From Desulfobacteraceae bacterium (GTDB lineage Bacteria; Desulfobacterota; DSM-4660; Desulfatiglandales; Desulfatiglandaceae): 64,000 nucleotides of DNA. This document shows positions 1 through 7,761 of this stretch, piece by piece. Position numbers and translations under genes: made by a program. The notes under the pieces were generated by a model. It was not told the DNA's origin. It saw nothing but the letters and a program-made list of their open reading frames with translations, and made no database searches. The stretch is from contig JAERTK010000306.1 of the NCBI GenBank assembly GCA_016844935.1, positions 1-64,000 on the forward strand, written 5' to 3'. The stretch's first letter is position 1; every line of letters begins with the position of its first letter.

Positions 1-873
1 TTCTACGGCCGCTACAGGTGCCATGGGTTCAGGGACCGTTTTAGGATTCGGCAACCACACCTTTTTGGAAAGGGCCAGGTCTCTCATGATGGGGGGCTCT
101 TCCGGGGGCGTTGAGGCAAGCGTTTCATGCCACTGTGGCGGGTAAAGGGGCAGGTTTACAGTCTGTCCCGGAAAGATTCGATTGGGATTCTCAATGGAAG
201 GATTGCACTTTTTGAACAGATCAAGATACTCCGCCACAAAAGTTCGCCCGGTCAAATCGTACCGATTCATGGCGACCCGGCTCAAGATGTCTCCCCGCTT
301 TATGCGATAGGGTTCAAATTTCAATCCCGAGGGTTTGGAAATGGTTTCCCTTGGGGACTGGGTGGGTGTGCTGATCTGTAAAGGGGGTTGCTTTTCCATT
401 GTCCGCGGCTTTTCAACTTTCGTCCCGGGCGCCACTTTCACCAGGATCACGATCTTCTCCCCCGGCCGTATGAGGTTGAAATCCTTCATGGATTGGTTGA
501 ATTTTCGCAGCATTTCTATGAGTTGCTGGAGATTATTTTCTTTGAGTACCCCCTTCTCCCGCAAAATCTTTGCAATCCAATCCCCTTCTTTGACCACATA
601 CTCCTCGGTCTGGTACTCCCCCGTATCCCGCTCCATTTCAACAGGTTGCGCTGCCACCGGCTTTTCCAGGGTAACGGCCTCCTTCAAAGGCATCTTCTCC
701 GGCTGCCGCGGTGATTTCTTAGGGGGTTGAAACGATCCCGGGGGCTTCCATCCGGTATAAGGCGGGGTTTTATTTTCAGCTGAAACCATTGAAAGACCCA
801 ATGCCAGGGAAAGAAGGAGTATCCATAGTATTATCAGATTTTTTGTCAGGTTGGCTGTTTTCAATATTTTCAT
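1..873 (-). CDS. Secreted LysM-repeat protein, C-terminus cut by window edge
   Basis: The reading frame is open from 873 down to base 1, so the C-terminus is missing. The N-terminus has a charged start, a long Leu/Ile-rich stretch and an alanine signal-peptidase-like site (near residue 32). A Pro/Lys/Glu-rich linker follows. Two LysM modules are recognisable, one beginning YVVKEGDWI (about residue 90) and one YRIKRGDILSRV (about residue 190, ending near PGQTVNLPLY). LysM domains bind peptidoglycan glycan chains, so an envelope or cell-wall role is inferred. An in-frame ATG at 921 exists, but the signal peptide fits better from 873. It is transcribed away from the SpoIIAA-like gene. Specific function unknown. 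Confidence 0.8.
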   Translation of the reverse strand, partial: MKILKTANLTKNLIILWILLLSLALGLSMVSAENKTPPYTGWKPPGSFQPPKKSPRQPEKMPLKEAVTLEKPVAAQPVEMERDTGEYQTEEYVVKEGDWIAKILREKGVLKENNLQQLIEMLRKFNQSMKDFNLIRPGEKIVILVKVAPGTKVEKPRTMEKQPPLQISTPTQSPRETISKPSGLKFEPYRIKRGDILSRVAMNRYDLTGRTFVAEYLDLFKKCNPSIENPNRIFPGQTVNLPLYPPQWHETLASTPPEEPPIMRDLALSKKVWLPNPKTVPEPMAPVAAVE

Positions 874-1084
874 ACCCCAGGTTCCCTGTGGGACCAAAAT
901 TTCAAGAATCTCCATTTTCATATTCCCCACAACGCGGGATTATCTCATATTCATTTCCGTGAAGCAACTGTAGAAGAAGGGATTTTCAGACCGGCACAAA
1001 ATGTTGCAGGCTTTTTCCCCGGTTGACTTTGAGCATATGGACGTACATACTGAGGACACATTAACAATCAGAAAGGGGGACAAC

Positions 1085-1450
1085 ATGCTGGAAATGACAG
1101 ACATAGGGGTTGAAGACGCGGTTGCTTATCGTGTAGGCGGAAAGATCACGGAAGAAGAAATGACATCCGTTCTTTCCATATTCAAAGACAAAATCGATAA
1201 AGGCGAAAAACTGGTTGTATATCAAGAGATTGAAAGTATCGGTGGGGCCGAGTTCGATGCCATGGTTGAGAAACTGAAGTTCTTATTTGATGTTGGGCTC
1301 TCACATTTCAGCAAGATCGCCGTGGTCACCCATAAAAAATGGATCCATCATCTTGCCGATTTTGAGGGAAAATTATTTAAGAATATAGACATGAGAGGGT
1401 TTTCCATTGAAGATAAAGACAAAGCCATTGCGTTCCTGAGAAATGCATAA
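1085..1450 (+). CDS. SpoIIAA-like (STAS-fold) cytoplasmic protein
   Basis: The 121-residue protein has the size and alternating beta/alpha pattern of the SpoIIAA-like (DUF3478-type) family, with a hydrophobic IAVVTHKKWIHHL segment in the second half. The start at 1085 is chosen because AAGGGGGACAAC lies directly upstream; an in-frame ATG at 1001 has no comparable ribosome site. Family members are STAS-fold proteins often linked to stress or membrane association, and no catalytic residue is evident. It converges on the HD-domain gene with only 35 bp between stops. Family assignment is moderately sure; the role is unknown. Confidence 0.7.
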   Translation: MLEMTDIGVEDAVAYRVGGKITEEEMTSVLSIFKDKIDKGEKLVVYQEIESIGGAEFDAMVEKLKFLFDVGLSHFSKIAVVTHKKWIHHLADFEGKLFKNIDMRGFSIEDKDKAIAFLRNA

Positions 1451-1485
1451 TAAGGGGCTATTCCCATCAGGCGTCTGAGAGGCCC

Positions 1486-2130
1486 TTAAACCATAGATTC
1501 CTTCGCACGTTTTTCGATCTCCTCTTTCGCCATCCGCTTCCCGGATTCCGTCAAGAACCATGGCTCAAGGTTCCTGCGCAGCCTTTCAATGCCCTGTTCA
1601 ACCGTTAGCCCGAACCTCTTTTCATTGATTTGAACTGCAATTTTAGAATACCGCCACAGCTTATCGGCATCTTTCACAATGCTGTCATTTTTCGAAATGG
1701 GATCTTTTCTTGAGTCGTGCCCTTTGATAATCTCCTGGATTTCCAGAATCTTATCTTCGTGGTAGCCAACCTTTCGAAGAATATCCCCGGCAATCCTGGC
1801 CCCTTCAACTTCGTGCACACGGTTCCATTCCGGCATGGTGGCCGTGGGACCGAATGCCTTCATCTGAATATCCTCAGGGACTTTCTTCCATCCCACATCA
1901 TGGAGGATAATGGCCGGGACCACAATATCTTCGTCACCCCCCTCCTGCCCCAGCAGAAGCTGCGCCAGGCCTGTTGAAATCTCCGTGTGAATATCATTTT
2001 TCCGGGTATTGAGGTAAGGTCGCGCCAGGTCCCAGATCCGTTCGTAAATGTCCTTCAAAATACAGTCCTCGCTCAGCATACAAATAGGCCTCTTGGGATT
2101 CACTATAGGCAAAACCCGAAGATGGGTCAA
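1486..2130 (-). CDS. HD-domain metal-dependent phosphohydrolase
   Basis: The 214-residue protein has HD-superfamily metal ligands: H48 before a helix, the H77-D78 doublet in LHDVGW, a further His near residue 107 (VHEVEGARIA), a GHDSRKD motif and an Asp in KDADKLW. Such proteins hydrolyse phosphomonoesters, phosphodiesters or nucleotides; the substrate cannot be read from sequence. It starts 2 bp after the stop of the FtsX-like permease and looks like the last gene of the minus-strand NosL/copper cluster. There is no signal peptide, so it is probably cytoplasmic. Confidence 0.82.
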   Translation of the reverse strand: MTHLRVLPIVNPKRPICMLSEDCILKDIYERIWDLARPYLNTRKNDIHTEISTGLAQLLLGQEGGDEDIVVPAIILHDVGWKKVPEDIQMKAFGPTATMPEWNRVHEVEGARIAGDILRKVGYHEDKILEIQEIIKGHDSRKDPISKNDSIVKDADKLWRYSKIAVQINEKRFGLTVEQGIERLRRNLEPWFLTESGKRMAKEEIEKRAKESMV

Positions 2131-2132
2131 GA

Positions 2133-3269
2133 TTATCCTTGCTTCATAACCGCGGCGGGGTCACTGGACGCCCATTTCCAGGCGGGGATAAGACAGACGA
2201 ATGAATAGGGCAGAACCGTCAGGGCAAACAGCACTGCCAGCTGATACGCGTCCACATTCGGCTTGAGTTGAAAGGCCGGGTACAGGGTAGCCCATCCCTT
2301 CAAGGCGTGTTCGAAAAGCGGTGCTGAGGCCATGAAGGTGTGGATGTAGGCTGCGGAAACGCCCAGAAAGAAAGCGGTCAGTGAAATGACACACCCCTCC
2401 CAGAATTTGAGCATCAGAATATCCGAAGTATCCCATCCCACGCCTTTTAAGATGCCGATCTCCAGCCGCTCCTCCGCACTCAACCCGGTGGCTTTGTCCC
2501 AGGCGAAGATTAGGAAAGCCAGAAAAGCCCCCGCCAGCAGCACGATGGTATAGCCGCCGCGCCAGTCGAACAGGGCGGTATAGGTCCGAAGGATCTCCTC
2601 TTTCAGGATACATCGGGTGTCGGGCAGCAACAGGAAAACTTTCTCTGCAATGGTCGGGGATTCGCGGGGATTTCGGATGCTGACGGCCAAATCCGTGGCA
2701 AACCCTTCGGGGATTCCCGTCAACCGCCTGAAGGTCCCCTCGTCCATGATAATCAAATCCGATGTAACCAGTTCGCTCGATGACGTGAAGGTCTTGATGA
2801 GACGCAATTCAAGCACTTCTCCGTCAAATGCCCTGAAAAAGAGCCGGTCCCCCCGAACGGTTCCCCAGGTTCTGATTACACCCGCCCCCACCGTCACGGT
2901 GCCCTCTCCACCGGAATAATCATCCCGGGCCATCAGGGTATAATTCGCCTGGGCAGCGGGGTGGTAGTAATAGCCCCACAAGCGCGGTTTGACCCGCCTG
3001 GCACCCCGTATTTTCTGTATTTCTTTTGCGTAATGGAGAGGGACAAGGGCCTGCCTGCCCGCCATGGTTCGTTGCACAATCATCTCCGGTGCATCCTGCA
3101 ATATGGCCTCTGCTTCATATCGAAGCCCGCCGGTAAAAAACATCACCGACGAAATGAGAAAAACCATAAAGCCGTAGACCAGAAGCAAAGAGATGTTTTT
3201 CCCTTTCCGCCTGAGGAAGGCGGAAAGGGTGAAATCCAGAAAAGATCTCTGACGCTCAACCCAGCTCAT
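2133..3269 (-). CDS. FtsX/MacB-type ABC transporter permease
   Basis: The 378-residue protein has one N-terminal transmembrane helix (about residues 25-48), a large extracytoplasmic domain of about 200 residues, and three C-terminal helices (about 243-262, 290-315, 345-368). That is the standard FtsX/MacB topology, and the segment ERLEIGILKGVGWDTSDIL is the typical conserved loop. Such permeases work with a LolD-like ATPase in lipoprotein release, mechanotransmission or export. No ATPase gene is adjacent. The nearest candidate in the window is at 34222-34908. It overlaps the upstream small-protein gene by 4 bp (ATGA), so it is translationally coupled in the NosL cluster. Confidence 0.85.
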   Translation of the reverse strand: MSWVERQRSFLDFTLSAFLRRKGKNISLLLVYGFMVFLISSVMFFTGGLRYEAEAILQDAPEMIVQRTMAGRQALVPLHYAKEIQKIRGARRVKPRLWGYYYHPAAQANYTLMARDDYSGGEGTVTVGAGVIRTWGTVRGDRLFFRAFDGEVLELRLIKTFTSSSELVTSDLIIMDEGTFRRLTGIPEGFATDLAVSIRNPRESPTIAEKVFLLLPDTRCILKEEILRTYTALFDWRGGYTIVLLAGAFLAFLIFAWDKATGLSAEERLEIGILKGVGWDTSDILMLKFWEGCVISLTAFFLGVSAAYIHTFMASAPLFEHALKGWATLYPAFQLKPNVDAYQLAVLFALTVLPYSFVCLIPAWKWASSDPAAVMKQG

Positions 3270-3568
3270 GGCTCGGACCCCTTAAAACCGTCAGGAGGGG
3301 AAACCAACGATCCTGAAGGAAAATGTTCCAGCGCCATGGGGTGATCCTGAAAAGCCGCATGAAGATCCGATTGACTGGGATGTCGCGTGTATGGCGCCTC
3401 TGTGAAGAGACATAGATCCGTTATCCCCAAAGCAGTAATCAGCATTTTTTCTTCCGTGATGCGACCGTTGTGGGTCTTTGCGGTGAGAACTGGGTGAACC
3501 AGGAGGAAAAAAAACAAGACCAGGCTGTTGAGGGTGATATAGATCAGGTATAGGGTCGATTTACGCAT
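3266..3568 (-). CDS. Small membrane-anchored protein of the NosL cluster
   Basis: A 100-residue protein with a single hydrophobic N-terminal helix (about residues 7-29), followed by a polar tail rich in His, Pro and Ser that probably faces the periplasm. No known family was recognised. Its stop overlaps the permease start (ATGA) and it begins 9 bp after the first NosL-like gene, so it is part of the same transcript and may be an accessory subunit of the permease. The reading frame and tight packing make it a credible gene. Confidence 0.6.
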   Translation of the reverse strand: MRKSTLYLIYITLNSLVLFFFLLVHPVLTAKTHNGRITEEKMLITALGITDLCLFTEAPYTRHPSQSDLHAAFQDHPMALEHFPSGSLVSPPDGFKGSEP

Positions 3569-3577
3569 GAGGGCCGG

Positions 3578-4102
3578 TCAATCATCCAACTTCCTGATAA
3601 CCCCTGGGGTAACCTGCTGAAAAAGAAGGATCCGCTTCCCTTTGTGATCCTTCTTGAATGCCCTCGCATCTTCCTGGGTGAAAAACGGGATCAGTTCTCT
3701 TCCCATGGGGCCATACACATCGCTCCCCATGACAAAATGCGCTTTGTGTGCATCCATGAGCTTCACATCGTAATATTCCGTGACATAAATGGCGGAAATG
3801 TCTTTCCGGGTTTTGCCGGGGTTATATTTCTTGAGGTCGAAATAGTACTTAAAAAGATCTTTGGCGCCGTCAAAATAAGCGACGGCACCATCCTTGAAAA
3901 TGATCTCGCCCACCCAGTCAGGGTATTTGTAGACAAACATCCCGCAGACAGGGCATTTATCCTTTTTGGAGGGCTTGACGGGAGCCGGGCCCTGGGGAAA
4001 TGCGGAACCGGCAAGGAAGAAAACCACTAAAATCCCCACAACCCAGGCAACTCCATGATTCTTGAAGAATACCCCTCTATGCCGGTCCCAACCCGCTTTC
4101 AT
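3578..4102 (-). CDS. NosL-family copper protein, periplasmic
   Basis: The 174-residue protein has an N-terminal hydrophobic segment (about residues 19-36) followed by the NosL signature KCPVCGMFV and the conserved aromatic and lysine-rich core (VAYFDGAKDLFKYYF, FVMGSDVYGPMG). NosL proteins bind Cu(I) through Met/Cys ligands and deliver copper to nitrous oxide reductase. No nosZ, nosD or nosF is present here, so its likely client is a neighbouring multicopper-oxidase-like protein or the FtsX transporter. The signal lacks an obvious lipobox. Family assignment is strong; the client is inferred. Confidence 0.88.
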   Translation of the reverse strand: MKAGWDRHRGVFFKNHGVAWVVGILVVFFLAGSAFPQGPAPVKPSKKDKCPVCGMFVYKYPDWVGEIIFKDGAVAYFDGAKDLFKYYFDLKKYNPGKTRKDISAIYVTEYYDVKLMDAHKAHFVMGSDVYGPMGRELIPFFTQEDARAFKKDHKGKRILLFQQVTPGVIRKLDD

Positions 4103-4143
4103 AAAAGCCCCCGCCTCTGATCTTTTAACCGATAACCGTTAAA

Positions 4144-4680
4144 TCAGGATCCTTTCTTCATCTGCTTCATCTTTAAGCGCTTCATTTTGCGCTTTTCCCG
4201 AATCATCCTTGTATCCCGGTACATATCTTCATAGGCCGCTTGCGCAGCGCCTTCAAAATTGCTCAACCGGCCACCGTACTGCCCTATAAATTTCTCAGCC
4301 GCTTCTTTTGTCCCAAAGGCCCATTTCGCCCGCTTGGTCATGACGCCCATTTTCTTTCCACCAACGACCCAGAAGGCCTTTTCACCGTCGATAAGGTTCT
4401 TGGTGTTGTAATCCCCCACCCAGATCTCCACAGGCCCCTTATCAATATTCACAGCCATGTCAATGGCCGCACAATGAAGCGAGCATCCACCGAATGTGGA
4501 CCCGTCATCGTAAACGATATACGTCCTTGAAAAATTGAATTTGTTCCGGTTCATGCCGCAAAGGGGGCATGCGGGCGCCTTAATGATATCGCCGGCGGGC
4601 GGTTCAGCGGACTGGGCCGGGGAGAAAATGAGGGCTAAGGGAAGGAGTAAAAGCAGCGCGGAAACAAAAAACTTCTTCAT
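4144..4680 (-). CDS. NosL-like copper protein, second copy
   Basis: A 178-residue protein with a clear signal peptide (residues 1-24, cleavage after SAQSA-like Ala) and the motifs ACPLCGMNRNKF and CSLHC. It is a divergent NosL homologue with an extra CxxxC pair. Its C-terminal tail is strongly basic and Met/Lys-rich. It lies 41 bp upstream of the other NosL gene in the same operon. The pair probably forms a periplasmic copper-handling relay for the adjacent secreted copper-oxidase-like proteins. NosL membership is firm from the CPLCGM motif; metal and partner are inferred. Confidence 0.83.
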   Translation of the reverse strand: MKKFFVSALLLLLPLALIFSPAQSAEPPAGDIIKAPACPLCGMNRNKFNFSRTYIVYDDGSTFGGCSLHCAAIDMAVNIDKGPVEIWVGDYNTKNLIDGEKAFWVVGGKKMGVMTKRAKWAFGTKEAAEKFIGQYGGRLSNFEGAAQAAYEDMYRDTRMIREKRKMKRLKMKQMKKGS

Positions 4681-4785
4681 GGCAGGTGACCTCCGTCAAT
4701 AGTTGAAATAGATTTTTTGGGAAAAGAAAACAACGATTTGGAGGCAGCGTAATATAACTATCTTTGGTATGTCAAGACTGGATTT

Positions 4786-5280
4786 CTATTCCACCGTGAG
4801 ATTTTCGGCCTTGAATTTTCCGATAACCACCGAAACCTTGTCCCCTTTTTTGATGGATTTTCCCACATTGGAAAAAAGAATGGTGTACTGGCGGCCCTTT
4901 TTGGGGCTGAGTGTGGTGGAACGTAACGGTCCCACCTTGGTGATGGGAACCGGAAATTTCTTTCCGGTTTTCTGGAGCAGCAGATAAACCTCCCGGTTCT
5001 CTTTGTTGCGACTGAGAAGGGCCTTTGACTTTTCGGGATCAATAATCTTATACCGGAAATCCACGAAATAGTCGCTGGCGGTGAGCCGAATGGACGTCGG
5101 TCTCACCCCCCACTGGTCCTCCAGAACCTGGTACTTGTTACCGGGAACCGCGTTTTTTGCTGTGGGACCGGGTTCCTCGCCAAAAGACATGCCCGGCCAG
5201 AGCAGTAGCGACAGAACTGAGAAAAAAAACACGGCTGCCATAAAAAATGCCTTTTGCTGCTTCACAAATCTGAGGCCCAT
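4786..5280 (-). CDS. Secreted protein of unknown function in copper-oxidase cluster
   Basis: A 164-residue protein with a signal peptide ending near FGEE (residue 35). A predicted beta-rich domain follows, with charged strands (SIRLTASDYFVDFRYKI, KGDKVSVVIGKF). No family was recognised and it contains no Cys or haem motif. It lies 8 bp downstream of the third multicopper-oxidase-like gene and ahead of the NosL pair, so it belongs to this envelope cluster. It could be a small beta-sandwich partner or chaperone of the oxidase-like proteins. Confidence 0.6.
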   Translation of the reverse strand: MGLRFVKQQKAFFMAAVFFFSVLSLLLWPGMSFGEEPGPTAKNAVPGNKYQVLEDQWGVRPTSIRLTASDYFVDFRYKIIDPEKSKALLSRNKENREVYLLLQKTGKKFPVPITKVGPLRSTTLSPKKGRQYTILFSNVGKSIKKGDKVSVVIGKFKAENLTVE

Positions 5281-5288
5281 ATGATTCC

Positions 5289-6386
5289 CTATTGTACGAT
5301 ATCCGCTCCCAGATGGTCCGGAACTGATGACCGGATGTAAGAAAACATCCCACCGGGATAAACCCCATTGTTGCTGAGGTTCAATTTCCCATCGTAGAGA
5401 GGATAATGCCAGGGGGGGTTTTTGAGAGATACCACGATGGCATCCGCTGTCTTTCCCGGCGGCAGCTCAAATCCGTACACCTGCCTGGGATACTGCAATC
5501 TGTTGCCGTCTTCCGACCACTGGGTCATGTACACCCCTTGTAACTGGGGCACGTGGGTTTCAAGGCCCGCATTGAGAAACCTGATGAGAAGGCGCTCGCC
5601 TTTAAAAAAAGGAACTTTACCGTTAATATGAAGAAGCCCTTCATCGGGATAGGACATACCGTTCATCAGAAAATACTTTGGTTCGTAATTGACACTGCTG
5701 CCGATGATAGCCCCTGGAACCGCGCCGTATACGCCTGCCGCAATGGCATTTTGAATAACCGGGTCCATTTCATGGAAAACCACCACGACTTCTTGATCGT
5801 AAGGCACATCAGCATAGGCGGATCCCTGGGACGTATCCTTGACCACCGGGAGAAACATCCCCATCTGGACCTGTTTGGCCGGGTTCGTTCCGCTCTGGAG
5901 CATATACGTCCCGGGCCGAAACGACTCCCATCGATATTCTCCCACCTGGCCGGGCTGGGTCTCATGGGCGAAAGAACGGACCCGGGCTGTATAGTTGCCT
6001 GCGGGTCTCGTACCGGTCCACATTTGGGTATCATCAGGGAAATTAGTCCAAACCGGACCACTGTTATTGGTAAGGCTCTGGCCCAGGACATTCAGGGAAA
6101 CCGGTTCACTGAGATGATTCATAAGGTGAATGATCAGAACATTATCGTCCGGACCCACCCGCAGGGTCGGCCCGGGTACAGAGACCTTCCCTTCCCTCGT
6201 TGTGAAGTTGTTGTCCTGGTCCAGGCCGAACCCCCATATGGGGACCGTTTTGCCGTTAGCCATGGTCATGTTCGCGGCGTCAACCCGCAACCAGTATTCA
6301 GCGGCTCCCGCATTCCCCACCATGATTGTCAGGAGACACACAAGTAGGAAAAAGCCCTGAATTGTGATTGTTTTTTTCAAGAACAT
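5289..6386 (-). CDS. Multicopper-oxidase-like secreted protein without copper ligands
   Basis: A 365-residue protein with a signal peptide (residues 1-28). Its cupredoxin-type beta scaffold is recognisable from PGPTLRVGPDDNV, RPGTYMLQSG and VQMGMFLPVV. The usual ligand motifs are replaced: LNVLGQ where HWHG is expected, YMLQSG where YHCH is expected, and THVPQLQG where HPxHxHG is expected. So it probably binds no type 1 copper and no trinuclear cluster. Start 6386 is chosen for GGGAGGATTTCAGC directly upstream; the earlier in-frame codon at 6425 would overlap the previous gene. Third of three tandem homologues, possibly a structural subunit. Confidence 0.82.
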   Translation of the reverse strand: MFLKKTITIQGFFLLVCLLTIMVGNAGAAEYWLRVDAANMTMANGKTVPIWGFGLDQDNNFTTREGKVSVPGPTLRVGPDDNVLIIHLMNHLSEPVSLNVLGQSLTNNSGPVWTNFPDDTQMWTGTRPAGNYTARVRSFAHETQPGQVGEYRWESFRPGTYMLQSGTNPAKQVQMGMFLPVVKDTSQGSAYADVPYDQEVVVVFHEMDPVIQNAIAAGVYGAVPGAIIGSSVNYEPKYFLMNGMSYPDEGLLHINGKVPFFKGERLLIRFLNAGLETHVPQLQGVYMTQWSEDGNRLQYPRQVYGFELPPGKTADAIVVSLKNPPWHYPLYDGKLNLSNNGVYPGGMFSYIRSSVPDHLGADIVQ

Positions 6387-6408
6387 GCTGAAATCCTCCC
6401 TCAATGGT

Positions 6409-7737
6409 TTAGTCAATGGGCACATCGGGATGTTCGACGATCATAAAGCTTATCATACCCCCCGGCCAGATATCGTTGCTGGTCAACTCTTTTTCCGTAT
6501 GGGAGTGCCACATATAAAAATACCCCCCTGCGGCATTCAAGCCAGCGTGGCCAGGCGGCAATTCACCTTCGCCTCCCAGAAAAGGACTCCCCGAGTAAAA
6601 TGGGCCATAGGTCACCGCGTCCCGCGGCGGCAATACCACCGGAAAGGGTTTGCCGTGATTGGGCGCGTATTCGTGAGGTTCCAGGGGGTCTTCAGGAGAA
6701 TGGCCGTAAATATCCCAGCCCAACTCTTTTCCAGTCCATCCCCAGACCAGGTCCGCTGTCTGACCCGGAATGCTTTTGATGGTAGTGGCCTGCCACGCCA
6801 AGTCCGGTCCGGCCCCCGGTGCGCTGGAGAGAAGTCTGCCGTCAACGGCAATGGTTTCAAAATCGTTTCCATGAAAATGCATGGGATGCGTTTGCCTTCC
6901 CGCGCCCACAAACCGAATGAGAACCTTTTCACCGGGATGCATCCTCGGTTGGGCGTTATAAGGCTGGGTCGGCAGCCATGGGACAAAATTTTCCGCTAGA
7001 ATATCCGGATAATTGCGGCCGTTTATAAACCAGTTGGTGGGAAAATAGTTCGTAAAATTTATCAGATTCCACTGCCTTTCTTCCACCTGCCGGTGAATGA
7101 TGGGGTCCATCTCCGACGTCAGATAGAGAAACTCGCGATCGTATTCACTGTCAACGTGGTTATAGGCGTATTTTTTTTCAGGGTCCCCACCGGCTGGCGT
7201 GGTAGCCGGTCGAACAATCAAGGCGCCGAACATCCCCATCTCCACTTGAAGATCAGGCCGGGTACCGCTGCGGTACAGGTAGGTACCGGGTTCGGTGGGG
7301 GTAAAGGCGTATTTTACTTCTATGAACGCGGCTATGGGCTCCAAATGGACCTGGAGAACCTCCCGGGTCATGAGCCCTTCAACGCCACCTGTGGCCGTTA
7401 CCTGCTGCCCCGGAAAAATTAAGGAGACGTTTCCCGCCTCGTCGGGGAGTTCATTTCTGAGCGTAATGGTCACGGGAACACCCTGGGTCACAATGAGGGT
7501 CGGCCCCGGGTACTGGGCACGCCCGGTTACGCCGGTGGCGCTGTTAGTGATAGCTAAACCCCATATGATGGTACTGTCACCGTCCGATGTAACGATCACA
7601 TCCTGCTTGGCCACAAGTTTGAAATTCGAACCGCTCTCGCCGACGATGGCCCCTTGAGCGCCGGTTCCAAAGAACAACAAAAAAGCGCCTATCAATAAAG
7701 CCACCCGCATATGGTGCTGTTTTCCGATCCTATCCAT
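6409..7737 (-). CDS. Multicopper-oxidase-like secreted protein, C-terminal ligand set only
   Basis: A 442-residue exported protein (signal peptide to about residue 29). The first cupredoxin domain has lost its ligands (YLYRSG in place of YHCH). The second keeps HPMHFHG (H284, H287, H289) and a WHSHTEKE motif (H411, H413) in which the type 1 copper Cys is Ser412. Start 7737 is preferred over the in-frame ATG at 7752 because AGGAGG lies 6 bases upstream of it. Complementing the homologue at 7762-8934, it could supply trinuclear-type histidines at a subunit interface. The fold is sure; activity is unknown. Confidence 0.85.
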   Translation of the reverse strand: MDRIGKQHHMRVALLIGAFLLFFGTGAQGAIVGESGSNFKLVAKQDVIVTSDGDSTIIWGLAITNSATGVTGRAQYPGPTLIVTQGVPVTITLRNELPDEAGNVSLIFPGQQVTATGGVEGLMTREVLQVHLEPIAAFIEVKYAFTPTEPGTYLYRSGTRPDLQVEMGMFGALIVRPATTPAGGDPEKKYAYNHVDSEYDREFLYLTSEMDPIIHRQVEERQWNLINFTNYFPTNWFINGRNYPDILAENFVPWLPTQPYNAQPRMHPGEKVLIRFVGAGRQTHPMHFHGNDFETIAVDGRLLSSAPGAGPDLAWQATTIKSIPGQTADLVWGWTGKELGWDIYGHSPEDPLEPHEYAPNHGKPFPVVLPPRDAVTYGPFYSGSPFLGGEGELPPGHAGLNAAGGYFYMWHSHTEKELTSNDIWPGGMISFMIVEHPDVPID

Positions 7738-7761
7738 TCGTTTCCTCCTCATACAGGGTCG

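Noticed and set aside
1450-1486. Bidirectional terminator between the SpoIIAA-like and HD genes
   Set aside because: TAAGGGGC and GGCCCTTA pair with a mismatch and no T-run; too weak to list as a feature.
3578-4680. Part of a nitrous oxide reductase (nos) operon
   Set aside because: Only NosL-like proteins are present; no NosZ, NosD, NosF, NosY or NosR sequence was found nearby.
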